Assembly (NCBI GenBank): GCA_039984955.1
Contig: JBDWTN010000006.1
Span: 186,001-250,000 of the forward strand
From: Marinobacter alexandrii
Lineage (GTDB): Bacteria; Bacteroidota; Bacteroidia; Cytophagales; Cyclobacteriaceae
Direction: 5' to 3'
Length of the DNA stretch: 64,000 bases
In this document: one piece after another, positions 8,225-16,459 of the stretch
Numbering within the stretch: position 1 is the stretch's first letter
Layout: the number at the start of each line of letters is the position of its first letter
Made by a program: the position numbers and the translations under genes
Notes under the pieces: generated by a model
The model's input: only the letters and a program-made list of their open reading frames with translations
What the model was told of the DNA's origin: nothing
Databases searched by the model: none

Positions 8225-8242
8225 TTAGTTCAAATGAACTAA
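8225..8242. promoter_or_regulatory. TetR operator O2 (perfect palindrome)
   Basis: The 18-bp palindrome TTAGTTC-AAAT-GAACTAA ends one base before the ATG of the amidohydrolase gene. Its centre is 29 bp from the centre of O1, close to three helical turns, so two dimers could bind on one face of the DNA. Confidence 0.85.
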
Positions 8243-8243
8243 A

Positions 8244-9638
8244 ATGAAAATCAATCATCTGATCCTACTCGCTTTACTATCATCTTGCTTCGGGAAAAAA
8301 GCTCAATACGAGCCTCTAATTAAAACCATTGATAGTCCTGATGAATTGCTTATATCTAACATTAATATTTTCAATGGAATTGACTCTACCCTATTGGTAG
8401 AGTATGATGTTTGGATAACAAACGGTGAAATCACTAATATATACCCGCACAGTACAGAAAAGTCTGTTGATGTGCACGTGATAGATGGTACTAACAAATA
8501 CTTAATTCCGGGTTTAATAGATACACATGTTCATAGCATGGCCAGTGGATCTGCTCCATGGAGTATGGTCAGACCAAATGCTGAAAAAAATATGGAGGCT
8601 TGGTTAGCTGCTGGAATCACAACAGTGTATGACCTTGGCGGTATCCCATCTCAGTCTAAGAAACTAAGAAACAAAATAGAAAACAAAGAAATAATAGGCC
8701 CTGACATCTATTTCACGGGTTCTCCAATCACCGCTCCAGGTGGACACCCCATTAAAGCATCTAAATCTATGCTTCCTTTTCCTCTTTCGCTATTGGTTAA
8801 TTTCATTATCCAATCTGCAGATCATAAAACCAATATCCCAAAACTTATTGATGGATATGTGTCTGATGAAGTAGACTATATAAAGATCATCAACGATCAG
8901 TTACCTGAAGGATCGCCACAAATTGATCAAAATGTCATGAAATCAATTATTGATGAGTCCCATAAAAGAGGTTTAAAAACCTTCGTCCATATTGGCAATG
9001 AGAAAGATTTGATGACTGCTTTAGAGGCAAATGCTGACATAATTGCTCATTTTCCATATAGGAGTTCTCTATCATCCGATAGTAATGGGCACAACCTTCT
9101 TTCATCGGAAACCAAAATCATACATACCTTCACTGGTTTTGAGAATACGCTTAAAATCAGTCGAGGGATATACGAACCTACAGAGCTCGATAAAAGGATG
9201 CACCCTTCCGAATTTACCATACCTGTAACTGGAAAAAATGGTTTAGAAATTAACGAGACTGATATTTTGGATGAGTTTAGCCAAACTTTATCCAACAACC
9301 AGATTAATTGGGAGAAATCATTACGAATACTTAGGGAGAAAAGCGTCTCCTTCACCATAGGAACAGACAGCCCACTTCCAGGAGCATACCCGGGAAGTAG
9401 CTTTCATCAAGAATTGCAGAGACTGAATCAGGAGGGTTACAATACATTCGAATTATTAAGAGCCTCCACCTATGAAGCAGCAAATCTCTTTCTTGAGCGT
9501 CCAAATTTTGGAACCATTGATGTTGGAAAGATCGCCAACTTATTAATAGTGAATCGAAATCCAATTGAACAGATTGAGCACACTTCTGATATTCATCTTA
9601 TTATAAAGAGAGGCACCATCCATGAGCCATTGTATTGA
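8244..9638 (+). CDS. Amidohydrolase-family lipoprotein (imidazolonepropionase-like)
   Basis: A 464-aa envelope lipoprotein. The lipobox LLSSC places the lipidated cysteine at residue 15. The metal-dependent amidohydrolase fold follows: the first metal motif PGLIDTHVHS has its HxH at 95-97, further histidines are in KTFVHIGN and DIIAHFPY, and the conserved aspartate is in TIGTDSPLPGAYPG (about 374). The C-terminal small beta-domain ends with GTIDVGKIANLLIVNRNPI, typical of the imidazolonepropionase/prolidase-like subgroup. It is transcribed divergently from TetR/nitrilase, and the ATG sits directly behind operator O2. It probably hydrolyses an amide or cyclic amide in the same pathway as the nitrilase; this is inferred from shared regulation only. 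Confidence 0.88.
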   Translation: MKINHLILLALLSSCFGKKAQYEPLIKTIDSPDELLISNINIFNGIDSTLLVEYDVWITNGEITNIYPHSTEKSVDVHVIDGTNKYLIPGLIDTHVHSMASGSAPWSMVRPNAEKNMEAWLAAGITTVYDLGGIPSQSKKLRNKIENKEIIGPDIYFTGSPITAPGGHPIKASKSMLPFPLSLLVNFIIQSADHKTNIPKLIDGYVSDEVDYIKIINDQLPEGSPQIDQNVMKSIIDESHKRGLKTFVHIGNEKDLMTALEANADIIAHFPYRSSLSSDSNGHNLLSSETKIIHTFTGFENTLKISRGIYEPTELDKRMHPSEFTIPVTGKNGLEINETDILDEFSQTLSNNQINWEKSLRILREKSVSFTIGTDSPLPGAYPGSSFHQELQRLNQEGYNTFELLRASTYEAANLFLERPNFGTIDVGKIANLLIVNRNPIEQIEHTSDIHLIIKRGTIHEPLY

Positions 9639-9712
9639 TACTCGGACCAGGGTTGACTTCTCGATAGGAATCTATTCGATGAATTAAATGTTAGCATTTG
9701 GGAGACAAATGA

Positions 9713-9720
9713 TAACTTTG
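9713..9720 (+). promoter_or_regulatory. Candidate -7 element of the ssrA promoter
   Basis: TAACTTTG matches the Bacteroidota sigma-ABfr -7 consensus TAnnTTTG. It sits 22 bp before the mature tmRNA 5' end, leaving a short leader for RNase P to remove. A good -33 TTTG at the usual distance is not evident, so this is tentative. Confidence 0.4.
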
Positions 9721-9742
9721 CCTTTTTGTTCATTGAAAGTAT

Positions 9743-10138
9743 GGGGTCGACCGGAATCGACAGGAAGTGCAAAGCATACGCTAGCATGCAGGGTGTTGAA
9801 TGAGCACGCTTAATCAATTCGTTCACAATTGTAATTGGCGAGTCTAACTACGCTATGGCAGCATAATTTCGAATAAAGTAGAAATTACTAAGGGTTGAAC
9901 CATATAGGTTCCCCCTGTCACATCCTACCATGCCTCTGTCCTTTAGGCAGGAATATAGGGTGTCGAAATTTAGGAATAGTGCAGACGGTTGTTGCAACGT
10001 CTACATGAAATAAAGCAACTGACTTTTGGAGTGGGCTGTTATTCGCCAGCTTCATTAGCGAGAATTAATGAATAACTAAGCATGTAGAAGGTTTATGGTT
10101 TCCTTAGCTGGACGAGGGTTCGAATCCCTCCGACTCCA
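9743..10138 (+). ncRNA. ssrA: Transfer-messenger RNA (tmRNA)
   Basis: The one-piece tmRNA rescues stalled ribosomes. The 5' end GGGGTCG pairs with the 3' CGACTCC through a G3-U wobble, the alanine identity element. The T-arm GAGGGTTCGAATCCCTC is intact and the discriminator A is at 10138; the CCA is not encoded. The tag reading frame starts at GGC (9837) and reads G-E-S-N-Y-A-M-A-A before TAA at 9864-9866, a normal degradation tag for the phylum. The GACGGTTG...CAACGTC-type pairing near 9983-10003 probably belongs to a pseudoknot. The 3' end is the attachment site of the island that follows. The gene remains complete because the element supplies an identical 3' end, but its native terminator has been moved to 32604. 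Confidence 0.96.
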
Positions 10139-10142
10139 CTTT
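10127..10142. other. attL core repeat of the ssrA-integrated island
   Basis: CCTCCGACTCCACTTT, the last bases of ssrA plus four flanking bases, recurs exactly at 32588-32603. It is the only long exact repeat shared by the two borders and therefore the likely strand-exchange region. Confidence 0.85.
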
Positions 10143-10160
10143 TTACAAATCAAATTGTTT

Positions 10161-10195
10161 AAAACCCTCCATAAGAAATGTATGGAGGGTTTTTT
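10161..10195 (+). terminator. Rho-independent terminator after ssrA, supplied by the island
   Basis: The 12-bp stem AAAACCCTCCAT / ATGGAGGGTTTT with a 9-nt loop is followed by a T run. It lies inside the island end and replaces the ssrA terminator displaced to 32604. Confidence 0.85.
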
Positions 10196-10247
10196 GTTTC
10201 TACACCTATCCAAATTATCTAGATATTTTCATATAATTGGTTACTTA

Positions 10248-10276
10248 TTCGGTTACCGATAAAATAGGTAACCGAA
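10248..10276. repeat. Left-end inverted repeat with CGGTTACC, candidate integrase arm sites
   Basis: TTCGGTTACC and GGTAACCGAA form a perfect 10-bp inverted repeat around a 9-bp centre, and a further GGTTAC lies at 10239. The CGGTTACC core recurs twice at the right end (32508 and 32520). Repeats shared between both island ends next to the integrase are the pattern of arm-type binding sites; no binding data can be given. Confidence 0.6.
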
Positions 10277-10331
10277 TCTATCAAAATATCATAAATAGAG
10301 GTTATTTGATGTTTTTTGAGTGTATTTAAGT

Positions 10332-10351
10332 AGGGATTTGAACCCTCATCC
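10332..10351 (-). repeat. Inverted degenerate copy of the tmRNA T-arm inside the island
   Basis: On the minus strand it reads GGATGAGGGTTCAAATCCCT, differing from the tmRNA T-arm GGACGAGGGTTCGAATCCCT (10110-10129) at only two positions. It is not part of a complete tRNA or tmRNA. It may be a secondary attachment-like site or a relic of an earlier insertion. Confidence 0.6.
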
Positions 10352-10395
10352 CAATCAAAATGACTTAAAAAAGCACCATTTAAAGCACTTTTGAA

Positions 10396-11640
10396 ATGAA
10401 ACACACTTACAGCGTCCTATTCTGGCTTCAAAACCACAAAATCAGTAAGAAAACAGGTGAAGTTCCTATCTCAGCCAGGATCACTGTAGATGGTAAAAGA
10501 TCAGAACTTTCTACAGGAAAGAAAATCTTACCTGAGAAATGGAATGTGAATGCTGGAAAGATGAAAGGCAGTAGTGAGGAGGCCAGACTCATCAATAACC
10601 ATTTAATGAAGCTGAAATTGAGATTGGATAAAATTTATGATCGATTAGATGAGGAAGATAAATTCATTTCAGCTTCAGCTATAAAGAGTGTATACCAGGG
10701 TAAGGAGACAAAACAGCATTTATTACTAAAGCTATTTGAATATCATGTTCAGCAAATAAAAGATCAGATAGGAAAGGGCTATGCAAAAGGAACTTATCTG
10801 AGATTTCAAACTACTTATCAACACACCTCTGATTTTGTCAAACACCAATACGAAAAGGAAGATATCAATTTCAACGAGTTGAAGTATGAGTTCATTACTG
10901 AATTCGAATTTTACCTAAAATCAAAGAAAGGAATTGGGCACAATACGGTGATGAGATATTTGAAAATCTTCAAAAAGATTGTCTTAATTGCTCTGAAAAA
11001 TGAGTGGATAATGAGAGATCCTTTTAAAGGTTATACCATGACCATGAAAGAAGTGAAACGAGGATTCCTAACGAAGGAGGAACTCAAGACATTGTATCAG
11101 AAAGAATTTGAAATCGAACGGCTAGAGCAAGTGCGAGACATCTTTTTGTTTTGCTGTTACACAGGACTAGCTTATGCCGATGTTCGAAAACTTACACCAG
11201 ATCATATTTCAAAGGGATTAGATGGTGAATATTGGATTTCCGTTGATCGAACTAAGACAGGCTCCCCTTCTAATATCCCACTTTTACCTGTTGCCGATGA
11301 AATCAAGACAAAGTATGAGAATCATCCTGACGTAATGAATTCGGGCCATTTATTACCAGTCATTTCTAACCAAAAAATGAATGCTTACTTAAAGGAGATA
11401 GCAATCATTTGCGACATCAAAAAGCACATTACCTTTCACATGGCTAGGCACACGTTCGCCACAACCATCACTTTGTCTAATGGAGTGCCAATCGAATCGG
11501 TTGGCGATATGTTAGGTCAGAAGAACCTTAAAACAACTCAGATATATGCCAAAGTCGTGAGGGAAAAAGTAAGCCATGATATGAAAGCACTAAAAGAAAA
11601 ATTAAGTGGGGCTGAGCTTGGAAATGCAATCAATCAATAA
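10396..11640 (+). CDS. Tyrosine recombinase / integrase (Bacteroidota type)
   Basis: A 414-aa site-specific recombinase with the layout of Bacteroidota integrases: an N-terminal arm-binding region (LFWLQNHKISKKTGEVPISARI), a SAM-like core-binding domain at about 110-215, and the catalytic domain from about 220. Visible catalytic residues are Lys287 (RTKTG), His348 and Arg351 (FHMARHTFATT) and the nucleophile Tyr384 (TTQIYAKV). The first catalytic arginine position reads alanine in YTGLAYADVRKL, a substitution tolerated in IntDOT-like enzymes of this phylum, and the LGH histidine is a glutamine (LGQ). It lies 250 bp from ssrA and reads into the island. It is the obvious enzyme for insertion at the tmRNA 3' end. 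Confidence 0.95.
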   Translation: MKHTYSVLFWLQNHKISKKTGEVPISARITVDGKRSELSTGKKILPEKWNVNAGKMKGSSEEARLINNHLMKLKLRLDKIYDRLDEEDKFISASAIKSVYQGKETKQHLLLKLFEYHVQQIKDQIGKGYAKGTYLRFQTTYQHTSDFVKHQYEKEDINFNELKYEFITEFEFYLKSKKGIGHNTVMRYLKIFKKIVLIALKNEWIMRDPFKGYTMTMKEVKRGFLTKEELKTLYQKEFEIERLEQVRDIFLFCCYTGLAYADVRKLTPDHISKGLDGEYWISVDRTKTGSPSNIPLLPVADEIKTKYENHPDVMNSGHLLPVISNQKMNAYLKEIAIICDIKKHITFHMARHTFATTITLSNGVPIESVGDMLGQKNLKTTQIYAKVVREKVSHDMKALKEKLSGAELGNAINQ

Positions 11641-12020
11641 ATTCCTCCACGACTTCCTGAGAGATCCCTGAATAATTGCAGAACTCTTGGACCGTTACCA
11701 GCTGGTGATCGTCTTTTTTTAGTTCTTCTTTAATTCGCTGGATCACAAGCCTTCCGTATCGCTCACTTTTACCTGTGATACGCTGAATATCCTTCGGGTA
11801 TATTATGGCTCGTTTACTTTCTTGTTTAAATCGGTTATATTTTTCAACAGTATCGAATGAAAAAATACATACTACAACTCCCCCTCTTCTTTTCTACTTG
11901 AAAGGAGCCATAAAAAACTCCATCGAAATCATGAATTAGCTCTGCGAATCTTTCCAGATACTTATTAAAGTATGATTTTTTAGATGGATCAATGCTATAT
12001 TGGATTCTGCAGATTGGCAT
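11630..12020 (-). pseudogene. Frameshifted island gene with a helical DNA-binding-like C-terminal domain
   Basis: Two minus-strand frames join at a G5 run near 11883-11887. Frame 1 starts with ATG at 12020 (MPICRIQYSIDPSKKSYF) and ends after 58 codons. Frame 2 continues with VVVCIFSFDTVEKYNRFKQE and then RAIIYPKDIQRITGKSERYG through EEFID and a stop at 11630. Removing one G would give one coherent protein of about 129 aa. The second half resembles small proteins common next to integrases in Bacteroidota (YPKDIQRITGKSERYGR ... VQEFCNYSGI). Frame 2 has no start codon of its own, which supports a broken gene and argues against two separate genes. Its end overlaps the integrase 3' end by 11 nt, convergently. 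A sequencing error in the G run is the alternative. Confidence 0.65.
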
Positions 12021-12021
12021 A

Positions 12022-12717
12022 CTAAAAACCAGTGAAGTTTATTCCTATGGTGGTCATTTGTGGATTCACGTTGGTATCATCGATACCTGAGTTAAACATC
12101 TCTGATAAATATTGCTTAAAGAAAAAATGAGTGCCTTTAAAGCCTGCTCTAATTTGAAATCCGTACCTAAAAGGATTGAGATCATAAGCTCCTCTTGTTT
12201 TTAGCACCACATCTTCACCATCTTCCGGATATTTCCATTTCATATGTGAGCTTAGCCTTAAACCGACTATCGCACCAACACCTATAAAGAGACCTTCTCC
12301 ATCTTCTGTTCCCTTTGGATGAAATCGGAAATCTATTGGAATATCTATATAGGTTATTGCAAGTCTGTTTTTACTAATTGGTGATTCACTAATATCGAAA
12401 GGAAAATCATCAATTGAAACGTCATCATTCTGACTAAATAACGTGTTGTTTTCACCGAGATCTATTTTCTCTAAGCCTAAGCCTAGTCCATAATTGAATG
12501 ATAGCTTGCTTCCGAAAATCTTTCTTTTAGAATAATAAAGTCCGACAGATTTAGAGGGCCAACCTCTTTGGTTTAAATCCTCAGGTGTTTCATTCCAGTA
12601 GTTAAGACCAATATCAATCATTAATTCTCCAGGAATATCTGGTCTGTTCAAAGTTGACTCCTGGCTATTGGCTATTGTGGAGTATATCACACAAAATGCA
12701 AAAACTATTTTTCTCAT
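12022..12717 (-). CDS. Outer-membrane beta-barrel-like protein, unknown function
   Basis: The 231-aa protein has a signal peptide (MRKIVFAFCVIYSTIANSQ) and alternating hydrophobic/polar strands (YSKRKIFGSKLSFNYGLGLG, LFIGVGAIVGLRLSSHMKWK, RYGFQIRAGFKGTHFFFKQY) ending in a hydrophobic strand with terminal phenylalanine (TTIGINFTGF), the usual signature for insertion by the BAM machinery. This looks like an 8-10-strand barrel of the OmpW/PorT-like size class. It follows the 402-aa outer-membrane gene on the same strand after about 150 bp containing a possible terminator, so it may be its own unit. No functional assignment is possible. Confidence 0.75.
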   Translation of the reverse strand: MRKIVFAFCVIYSTIANSQESTLNRPDIPGELMIDIGLNYWNETPEDLNQRGWPSKSVGLYYSKRKIFGSKLSFNYGLGLGLEKIDLGENNTLFSQNDDVSIDDFPFDISESPISKNRLAITYIDIPIDFRFHPKGTEDGEGLFIGVGAIVGLRLSSHMKWKYPEDGEDVVLKTRGAYDLNPFRYGFQIRAGFKGTHFFFKQYLSEMFNSGIDDTNVNPQMTTIGINFTGF

Positions 12718-12750
12718 CTATTCTTTTTTCTAAATCTTCTTTTTATAAAA

Positions 12751-12772
12751 CTTCCCTCTGCTAAGAGGGAAG
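12751..12772 (-). terminator. Possible terminator after the 402-aa outer-membrane protein gene
   Basis: The 8-bp stem CTTCCCTC / GAGGGAAG with a 6-nt loop is followed on the minus strand by TTTTATAAAAAG. The T run is short, so strength is uncertain. Confidence 0.45.
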
Positions 12773-12781
12773 CTGTTCAAA

Positions 12782-12798
12782 TTGGTCACCTTGACCAA
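12782..12798. promoter_or_regulatory. Palindrome TTGGTCA-CCT-TGACCAA upstream of the 231-aa barrel gene
   Basis: A perfect 7-bp inverted repeat with a 3-bp spacer lies 65-81 bp before the start at 12717. It could bind a dimeric regulator or form a small hairpin. No matching copy was seen elsewhere in the window. Confidence 0.35.
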
Positions 12799-12869
12799 CT
12801 ACCTACCTGATCCTATTTTAAAAAGTCACCTCCCCATATAAAGAGAAGGTGCTCTCCATACTCAACTGC

Positions 12870-14078
12870 CTACTCGCCACTTCTCAAATTCATATAATTA
12901 TAAAAAAGCTTCTTCCTTCCGGTGAATCGAAAGTTAAATCCTACCGAAAGAGACAAATTATTGAAGTAGGGTTCTGCTACTTCTGTAATATTCTTCAGGT
13001 CATTACTCCACCTAAGACCAGTTTCAATCATCAACCTTGGACTCATATTATACTGGAGTCCAGAAGAGATACCAATGGTGGGACTCCTTATCGATTCAAA
13101 ATCCTCAGGGCTAAAACTGTCAGGCCGTTCAAATCCTCCGCTGGAAATATCTCCAGGATCAACTTCGATGGTAGTTTCAGTAGCGTCGATTGAAGATACG
13201 CCCAAGCGAATACCTACATAGGGGTTTAATTTTCTATTCTCAGGCAGAAATAAGTACCTGGTCTCCAGACCAGCTGATGCCAGCACATGTGCTTGTATAG
13301 TTATCTCTACTTCATCATCGGAGAATCCTACCGATTGAATTTCTCTCTGTATTTTGTTTTGACTTGGTAGATTTAAGCCAATAGTCGCGTCTAGATTGGT
13401 TTGCCATCTTCTACTCCATCTGTGATAAATATTCAAAGAAAAAGTTCTAAAAAAGGGCTTAATGTTTGTTTCTATGCCATCATAGAAAGGCCTTACCCCA
13501 CTCACTCTTATACCCATTCCCGTCTCAATCGCATTCTGGTTTAAGTCACTTACATTTTCCTCCTCTATTTGCTCAAGCCTTATTTGCCACAAGTAGTTTT
13601 GTTTCAAGTCTGCTATTACCTTACTGACTTTTACAGTGCCCAATCCACCTACCATGAAATTAGGTGCTGCTACGCTTTGACCATCTGTCAAGAAATATCT
13701 ACTCGAGAATAAAAGAGAGTTTCCTAACCTATGATATTTATCGAATAGTTGCTGATCCCCGATGAGCAGTAAGTAACATCTTTGAAGATCAATCCTATCA
13801 GTATAGTTTAATCTATTGTTGATGGTGTCTTTCAGAGATTCTATTGATTGGTTGGCGACCTTAATAAGCAGAAAAGAACTTGCTTTATATTCTCGGATAT
13901 TGTCATCAACAAAATCCGTCTGCTCATTGTCATAAATAACAACTACGAAGGGAGTCATTCTCTTTGGTTGATTTACAATTTCAACCTCTTGGCCGACTCC
14001 CTTAGTTGTAGTTACAAACAACATAATCACTAACCCCACTTTCTTAAGTAATGGTACAACCACATTACTCTCTGTCAT
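12870..14078 (-). CDS. Outer-membrane protein with N-terminal domain and C-terminal beta-barrel, unknown function
   Basis: The 402-aa protein has an N-terminal hydrophobic segment at about residues 13-30 (VGLVIMLFVTTTKGVGQ) that looks like a signal peptide. An alpha/beta region of about 130 residues follows (VVIYDNEQTDFVDDNIREYK ... YLLLIGDQQLFDKY), then barrel-like strands from about 190 to the end (GIRVSGVRPFYDGIETNIKP, LMIETGLRWSNDLKNITEV, LSLSVGFNFRFTGRKKLFYN). No family is recognised. It is the first gene after repeat site A (14164-14189), so it is a likely member of the island's LytTR regulon. The barrel half resembles porin-like proteins of the PorT/OmpW type in general layout only. 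Confidence 0.72.
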   Translation of the reverse strand: MTESNVVVPLLKKVGLVIMLFVTTTKGVGQEVEIVNQPKRMTPFVVVIYDNEQTDFVDDNIREYKASSFLLIKVANQSIESLKDTINNRLNYTDRIDLQRCYLLLIGDQQLFDKYHRLGNSLLFSSRYFLTDGQSVAAPNFMVGGLGTVKVSKVIADLKQNYLWQIRLEQIEEENVSDLNQNAIETGMGIRVSGVRPFYDGIETNIKPFFRTFSLNIYHRWSRRWQTNLDATIGLNLPSQNKIQREIQSVGFSDDEVEITIQAHVLASAGLETRYLFLPENRKLNPYVGIRLGVSSIDATETTIEVDPGDISSGGFERPDSFSPEDFESIRSPTIGISSGLQYNMSPRLMIETGLRWSNDLKNITEVAEPYFNNLSLSVGFNFRFTGRKKLFYNYMNLRSGE

Positions 14079-14163
14079 GAAAAAGTTATCTTATATGAAA
14101 AAATATTACTTTTTCGAAAGTCATCAATAGCACTTAAAATCTATCTCTTTGATCTTCTGAAAC

Positions 14164-14189
14164 GGACAAATGAAGCTGCGAAACGGACA
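14164..14189 (-). promoter_or_regulatory. LytTR-type direct repeat, site A
   Basis: GGACA at 14164-14168 and 14185-14189 (period exactly 21 bp), each preceded by AAAC. On the transcribed side this reads TGTCCGTTT twice. It lies about 86-111 bp upstream of the 14078 start codon. Confidence 0.6.
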
Positions 14190-14207
14190 TCAAATTGTAG
14201 ATTATGT

Positions 14208-15452
14208 CTAGTCATACGCCCTTTTCCTGAACCAAACATCTCTTATAATCACACTGAAACTTAATGTCGATGCTGTCTCCCTTATTAAATTAGACGAGGT
14301 AGTTCCAGTTGAGTAAAATTGATAGCTAAGATTTAGTGAAGCTGCACTGCGATTGATTGGAATACCTATGCCAGCCGTATAGTACTGGCTAATGAAATCC
14401 TCATTATCAATCGACACGTAGTTAGAGTGAATACCTCCACCAAATCGAAATGCTATTCTTTCTATGAGCTTTTCTGAAAATCGATCTTTGATGAATTGAG
14501 CACCTACTGATGTAATAAACCGATCTCTGTAAGTATATCCATCCTGTGACTTGTTTGACCCCCAATTTTCAAATTCATAATCCAGGTTCACATTCCAAGA
14601 CTTAATATTAACTCCAAGGCCTAATCCTAATTTTTGAGGTATATATACATCAGAATCATCCTGAGACGATAGCGTATCAGTCGTTATACCAGAATCACTT
14701 ATGATCAACTCTTCTTGGTTTACTGTAGCACTTCCACCTGTTCTAAAAGTGGAACCTAACACAATGCTTTTAGCTTCACCCAATTGGTATTCATATTGAA
14801 GCCCTGCTTCCAAAAGTGCTTTTACAAAACTCTTTTCATTGATGATTTGGAGGTTGGTTCTAGGCTGTGATACGGAGAGCACTTCATCTTTATCCTGACT
14901 GCCAAATAGAAAATGGGTTTTAAGACCTAAATGAAAATTCTTATGGATGGAATAACTTCCTGCGAGATACACTTCTGAACTTCCTCCTTCTCCAATATGC
15001 CTGGAGTCTGATCTTCCCGAACTATTGCTGCCCGATTGTGAATCCAGAATATCGTATGAAGCATCGCTGAACTTAGCTATCCCCAATGAAAGAGCAGTTC
15101 TTGGACTAGCTCTAAACCAATAATTTAAATCATGTATTCCGCCAAATGAACTATTAAATGAATCATCATTAGCACTTTGAGTAAGATTAGAAAATGTCAC
15201 ACCTACATCAAATATTTGTGTAAAGCCCCTTATTGAATTTAGTGCTGCTGGGTTTTTCAGATTCACCATATCCATTGGACGCGAACCTAGTGCGGCATAT
15301 CCCATTGCCTCATACGGAACTAAGCCTGTTTGTTCCAGTGTGCCAATTCCAAACACATTATATGCTGAATTACCAATCGACTGGGAGGTACTCGCAAAAG
15401 TCAAAAAAATGAAAAAAGAGGCTAAGAGAGACCTCTCAATCAAATTCTTCAT
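14208..15452 (-). CDS. Outer-membrane beta-barrel protein, third gene of the DUF4270/kelch operon
   Basis: The 414-aa protein starts at MKNLIERSLLASFFIFLTFA, a good signal peptide ending near STSQS. An upstream ATG at 15503 would add 17 residues that lie inside the previous gene, so I prefer 15452, which overlaps the kelch gene by 17 nt. The rest is a run of amphipathic strands with Tyr/Trp/Phe girdles (YWFRASPRTALSLGIAKFSD, NFHLGLKTHFLFGSQ, WNVNLDYEFENWGSNK) as in FadL- or PorV-like barrels. It ends with a C-terminal aromatic-rich strand. In Bacteroidota, DUF4270 genes are often followed by a kelch lipoprotein and an outer-membrane barrel, as here. Function is unknown; export or uptake of a surface compound is a guess. 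Confidence 0.75.
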   Translation of the reverse strand: MKNLIERSLLASFFIFLTFASTSQSIGNSAYNVFGIGTLEQTGLVPYEAMGYAALGSRPMDMVNLKNPAALNSIRGFTQIFDVGVTFSNLTQSANDDSFNSSFGGIHDLNYWFRASPRTALSLGIAKFSDASYDILDSQSGSNSSGRSDSRHIGEGGSSEVYLAGSYSIHKNFHLGLKTHFLFGSQDKDEVLSVSQPRTNLQIINEKSFVKALLEAGLQYEYQLGEAKSIVLGSTFRTGGSATVNQEELIISDSGITTDTLSSQDDSDVYIPQKLGLGLGVNIKSWNVNLDYEFENWGSNKSQDGYTYRDRFITSVGAQFIKDRFSEKLIERIAFRFGGGIHSNYVSIDNEDFISQYYTAGIGIPINRSAASLNLSYQFYSTGTTSSNLIRETASTLSFSVIIRDVWFRKRAYD

Positions 15453-16449
15453 ATTCCTCGTTTGGTCTCCAAGCCCAAATATCATCGTGTCTCTGCGATG
15501 CACTTCTGCCTGTAGTCACATAACCTTGCCCGTCAATCACAAAGGAGATAGCCCCACCTCTGGCCCTGCCTTCAAATTCTGTGTAATCTTCATCCCAGAT
15601 TTGTGAGAATGGATCAAAAGAAATTACATCTGATAGATAAGAACCATTTTCACCTGTAGTAATATATGCGATATCGTCCATGACAAATGCAACTGCATCA
15701 AAACGCTCCATTGCATCAATAAACTCATCGAAGTAATCATTGTCGTCATCCTCTATAGAAAAGTCCAACCATGTATCAGCTTCAGGGTCATACGCCCAGA
15801 AGTCGTAAAGAAATTGATTATTGTTTAATCCGGATCCGACAAACGCCTTACCGTCCAAAACAAAAGCAAATGCACTTTCTCTCTTAGATCCAAACAAACT
15901 CAATGATTGTGTCCATGTATCAGTTGCTGGATCATATCTCCAAAAGTCTTTGAGAAAGCTACCGTCAAAGCCTGTTCCAACATAACCTTGGCCATTTAAT
16001 GAAAATGCTACAGCTGAATACCTTGCTGTACCTTCAAATGATGCTACTTCTGTCCATGCATTTGAATTAGGGTCGTATTCCCAGAAATCAGCTAGTTCTT
16101 CAGTTTCTAATTCATCATTGAAACCGGTACCAACATAGCCTTTTCCACCGGTACTAAATGCTACTGCGGATATCCTACCAACACCCGGAAACGGAGCTAC
16201 CTCTTCCCAAAAATTTCTACCAGCATCATACCTCCAAAAATCCTGAAGGTAATCATCCCCATCAGAGCCCAGGCCTACATAAGCTAACCCGTCAATCACA
16301 AAGCTGACTGCACCTGTACGTGTGTCACCTTCATAGTCGGATAACTTGACCCAATTTCCATCCTCATCCGAATCATCCGAATCATCTGGCGTACAGGAAA
16401 TAAGCCCTATCATCAGCGACGATATAAACAACAATATGATTTTTTTCAT
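15436..16449 (-). CDS. Kelch-repeat beta-propeller lipoprotein
   Basis: A 337-aa lipoprotein with lipobox LISC (cysteine at residue 19), followed by an acidic linker (DDSDDSDEDG). It then carries six kelch motifs of about 47-50 residues, each with the pattern A.AFV..G.AYVG.G.....DFW.YDP....W. The first begins near residue 43 (TRTGAVSFVIDGLAYVGLGS) and the last near 290 (RARGGAISFVIDGQGYVTTG). Six blades fit a closed propeller, likely a cell-surface binding module. It lies 10 bp after the DUF4270 gene and overlaps the barrel gene, so the three proteins probably act together at the outer membrane. No enzymatic residues (galactose-oxidase type) are visible. Confidence 0.9.
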   Translation of the reverse strand: MKKIILLFISSLMIGLISCTPDDSDDSDEDGNWVKLSDYEGDTRTGAVSFVIDGLAYVGLGSDGDDYLQDFWRYDAGRNFWEEVAPFPGVGRISAVAFSTGGKGYVGTGFNDELETEELADFWEYDPNSNAWTEVASFEGTARYSAVAFSLNGQGYVGTGFDGSFLKDFWRYDPATDTWTQSLSLFGSKRESAFAFVLDGKAFVGSGLNNNQFLYDFWAYDPEADTWLDFSIEDDDNDYFDEFIDAMERFDAVAFVMDDIAYITTGENGSYLSDVISFDPFSQIWDEDYTEFEGRARGGAISFVIDGQGYVTTGRSASQRHDDIWAWRPNEEYEEFD

Positions 16450-16459
16450 CTTTTGACTT

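Noticed and set aside
9593-9826. 77-codon minus-strand ORF overlapping the tmRNA 5' part
   Set aside because: It covers the start of ssrA and the amidohydrolase end; an RNA gene and a strong CDS explain the region.
10315-10360. Possible tRNA gene (GGTTCAAATCCC T-loop on the minus strand)
   Set aside because: Only a T-arm is present, with no acceptor, D-arm or anticodon arm. It is better explained as a degenerate copy of the tmRNA T-arm.
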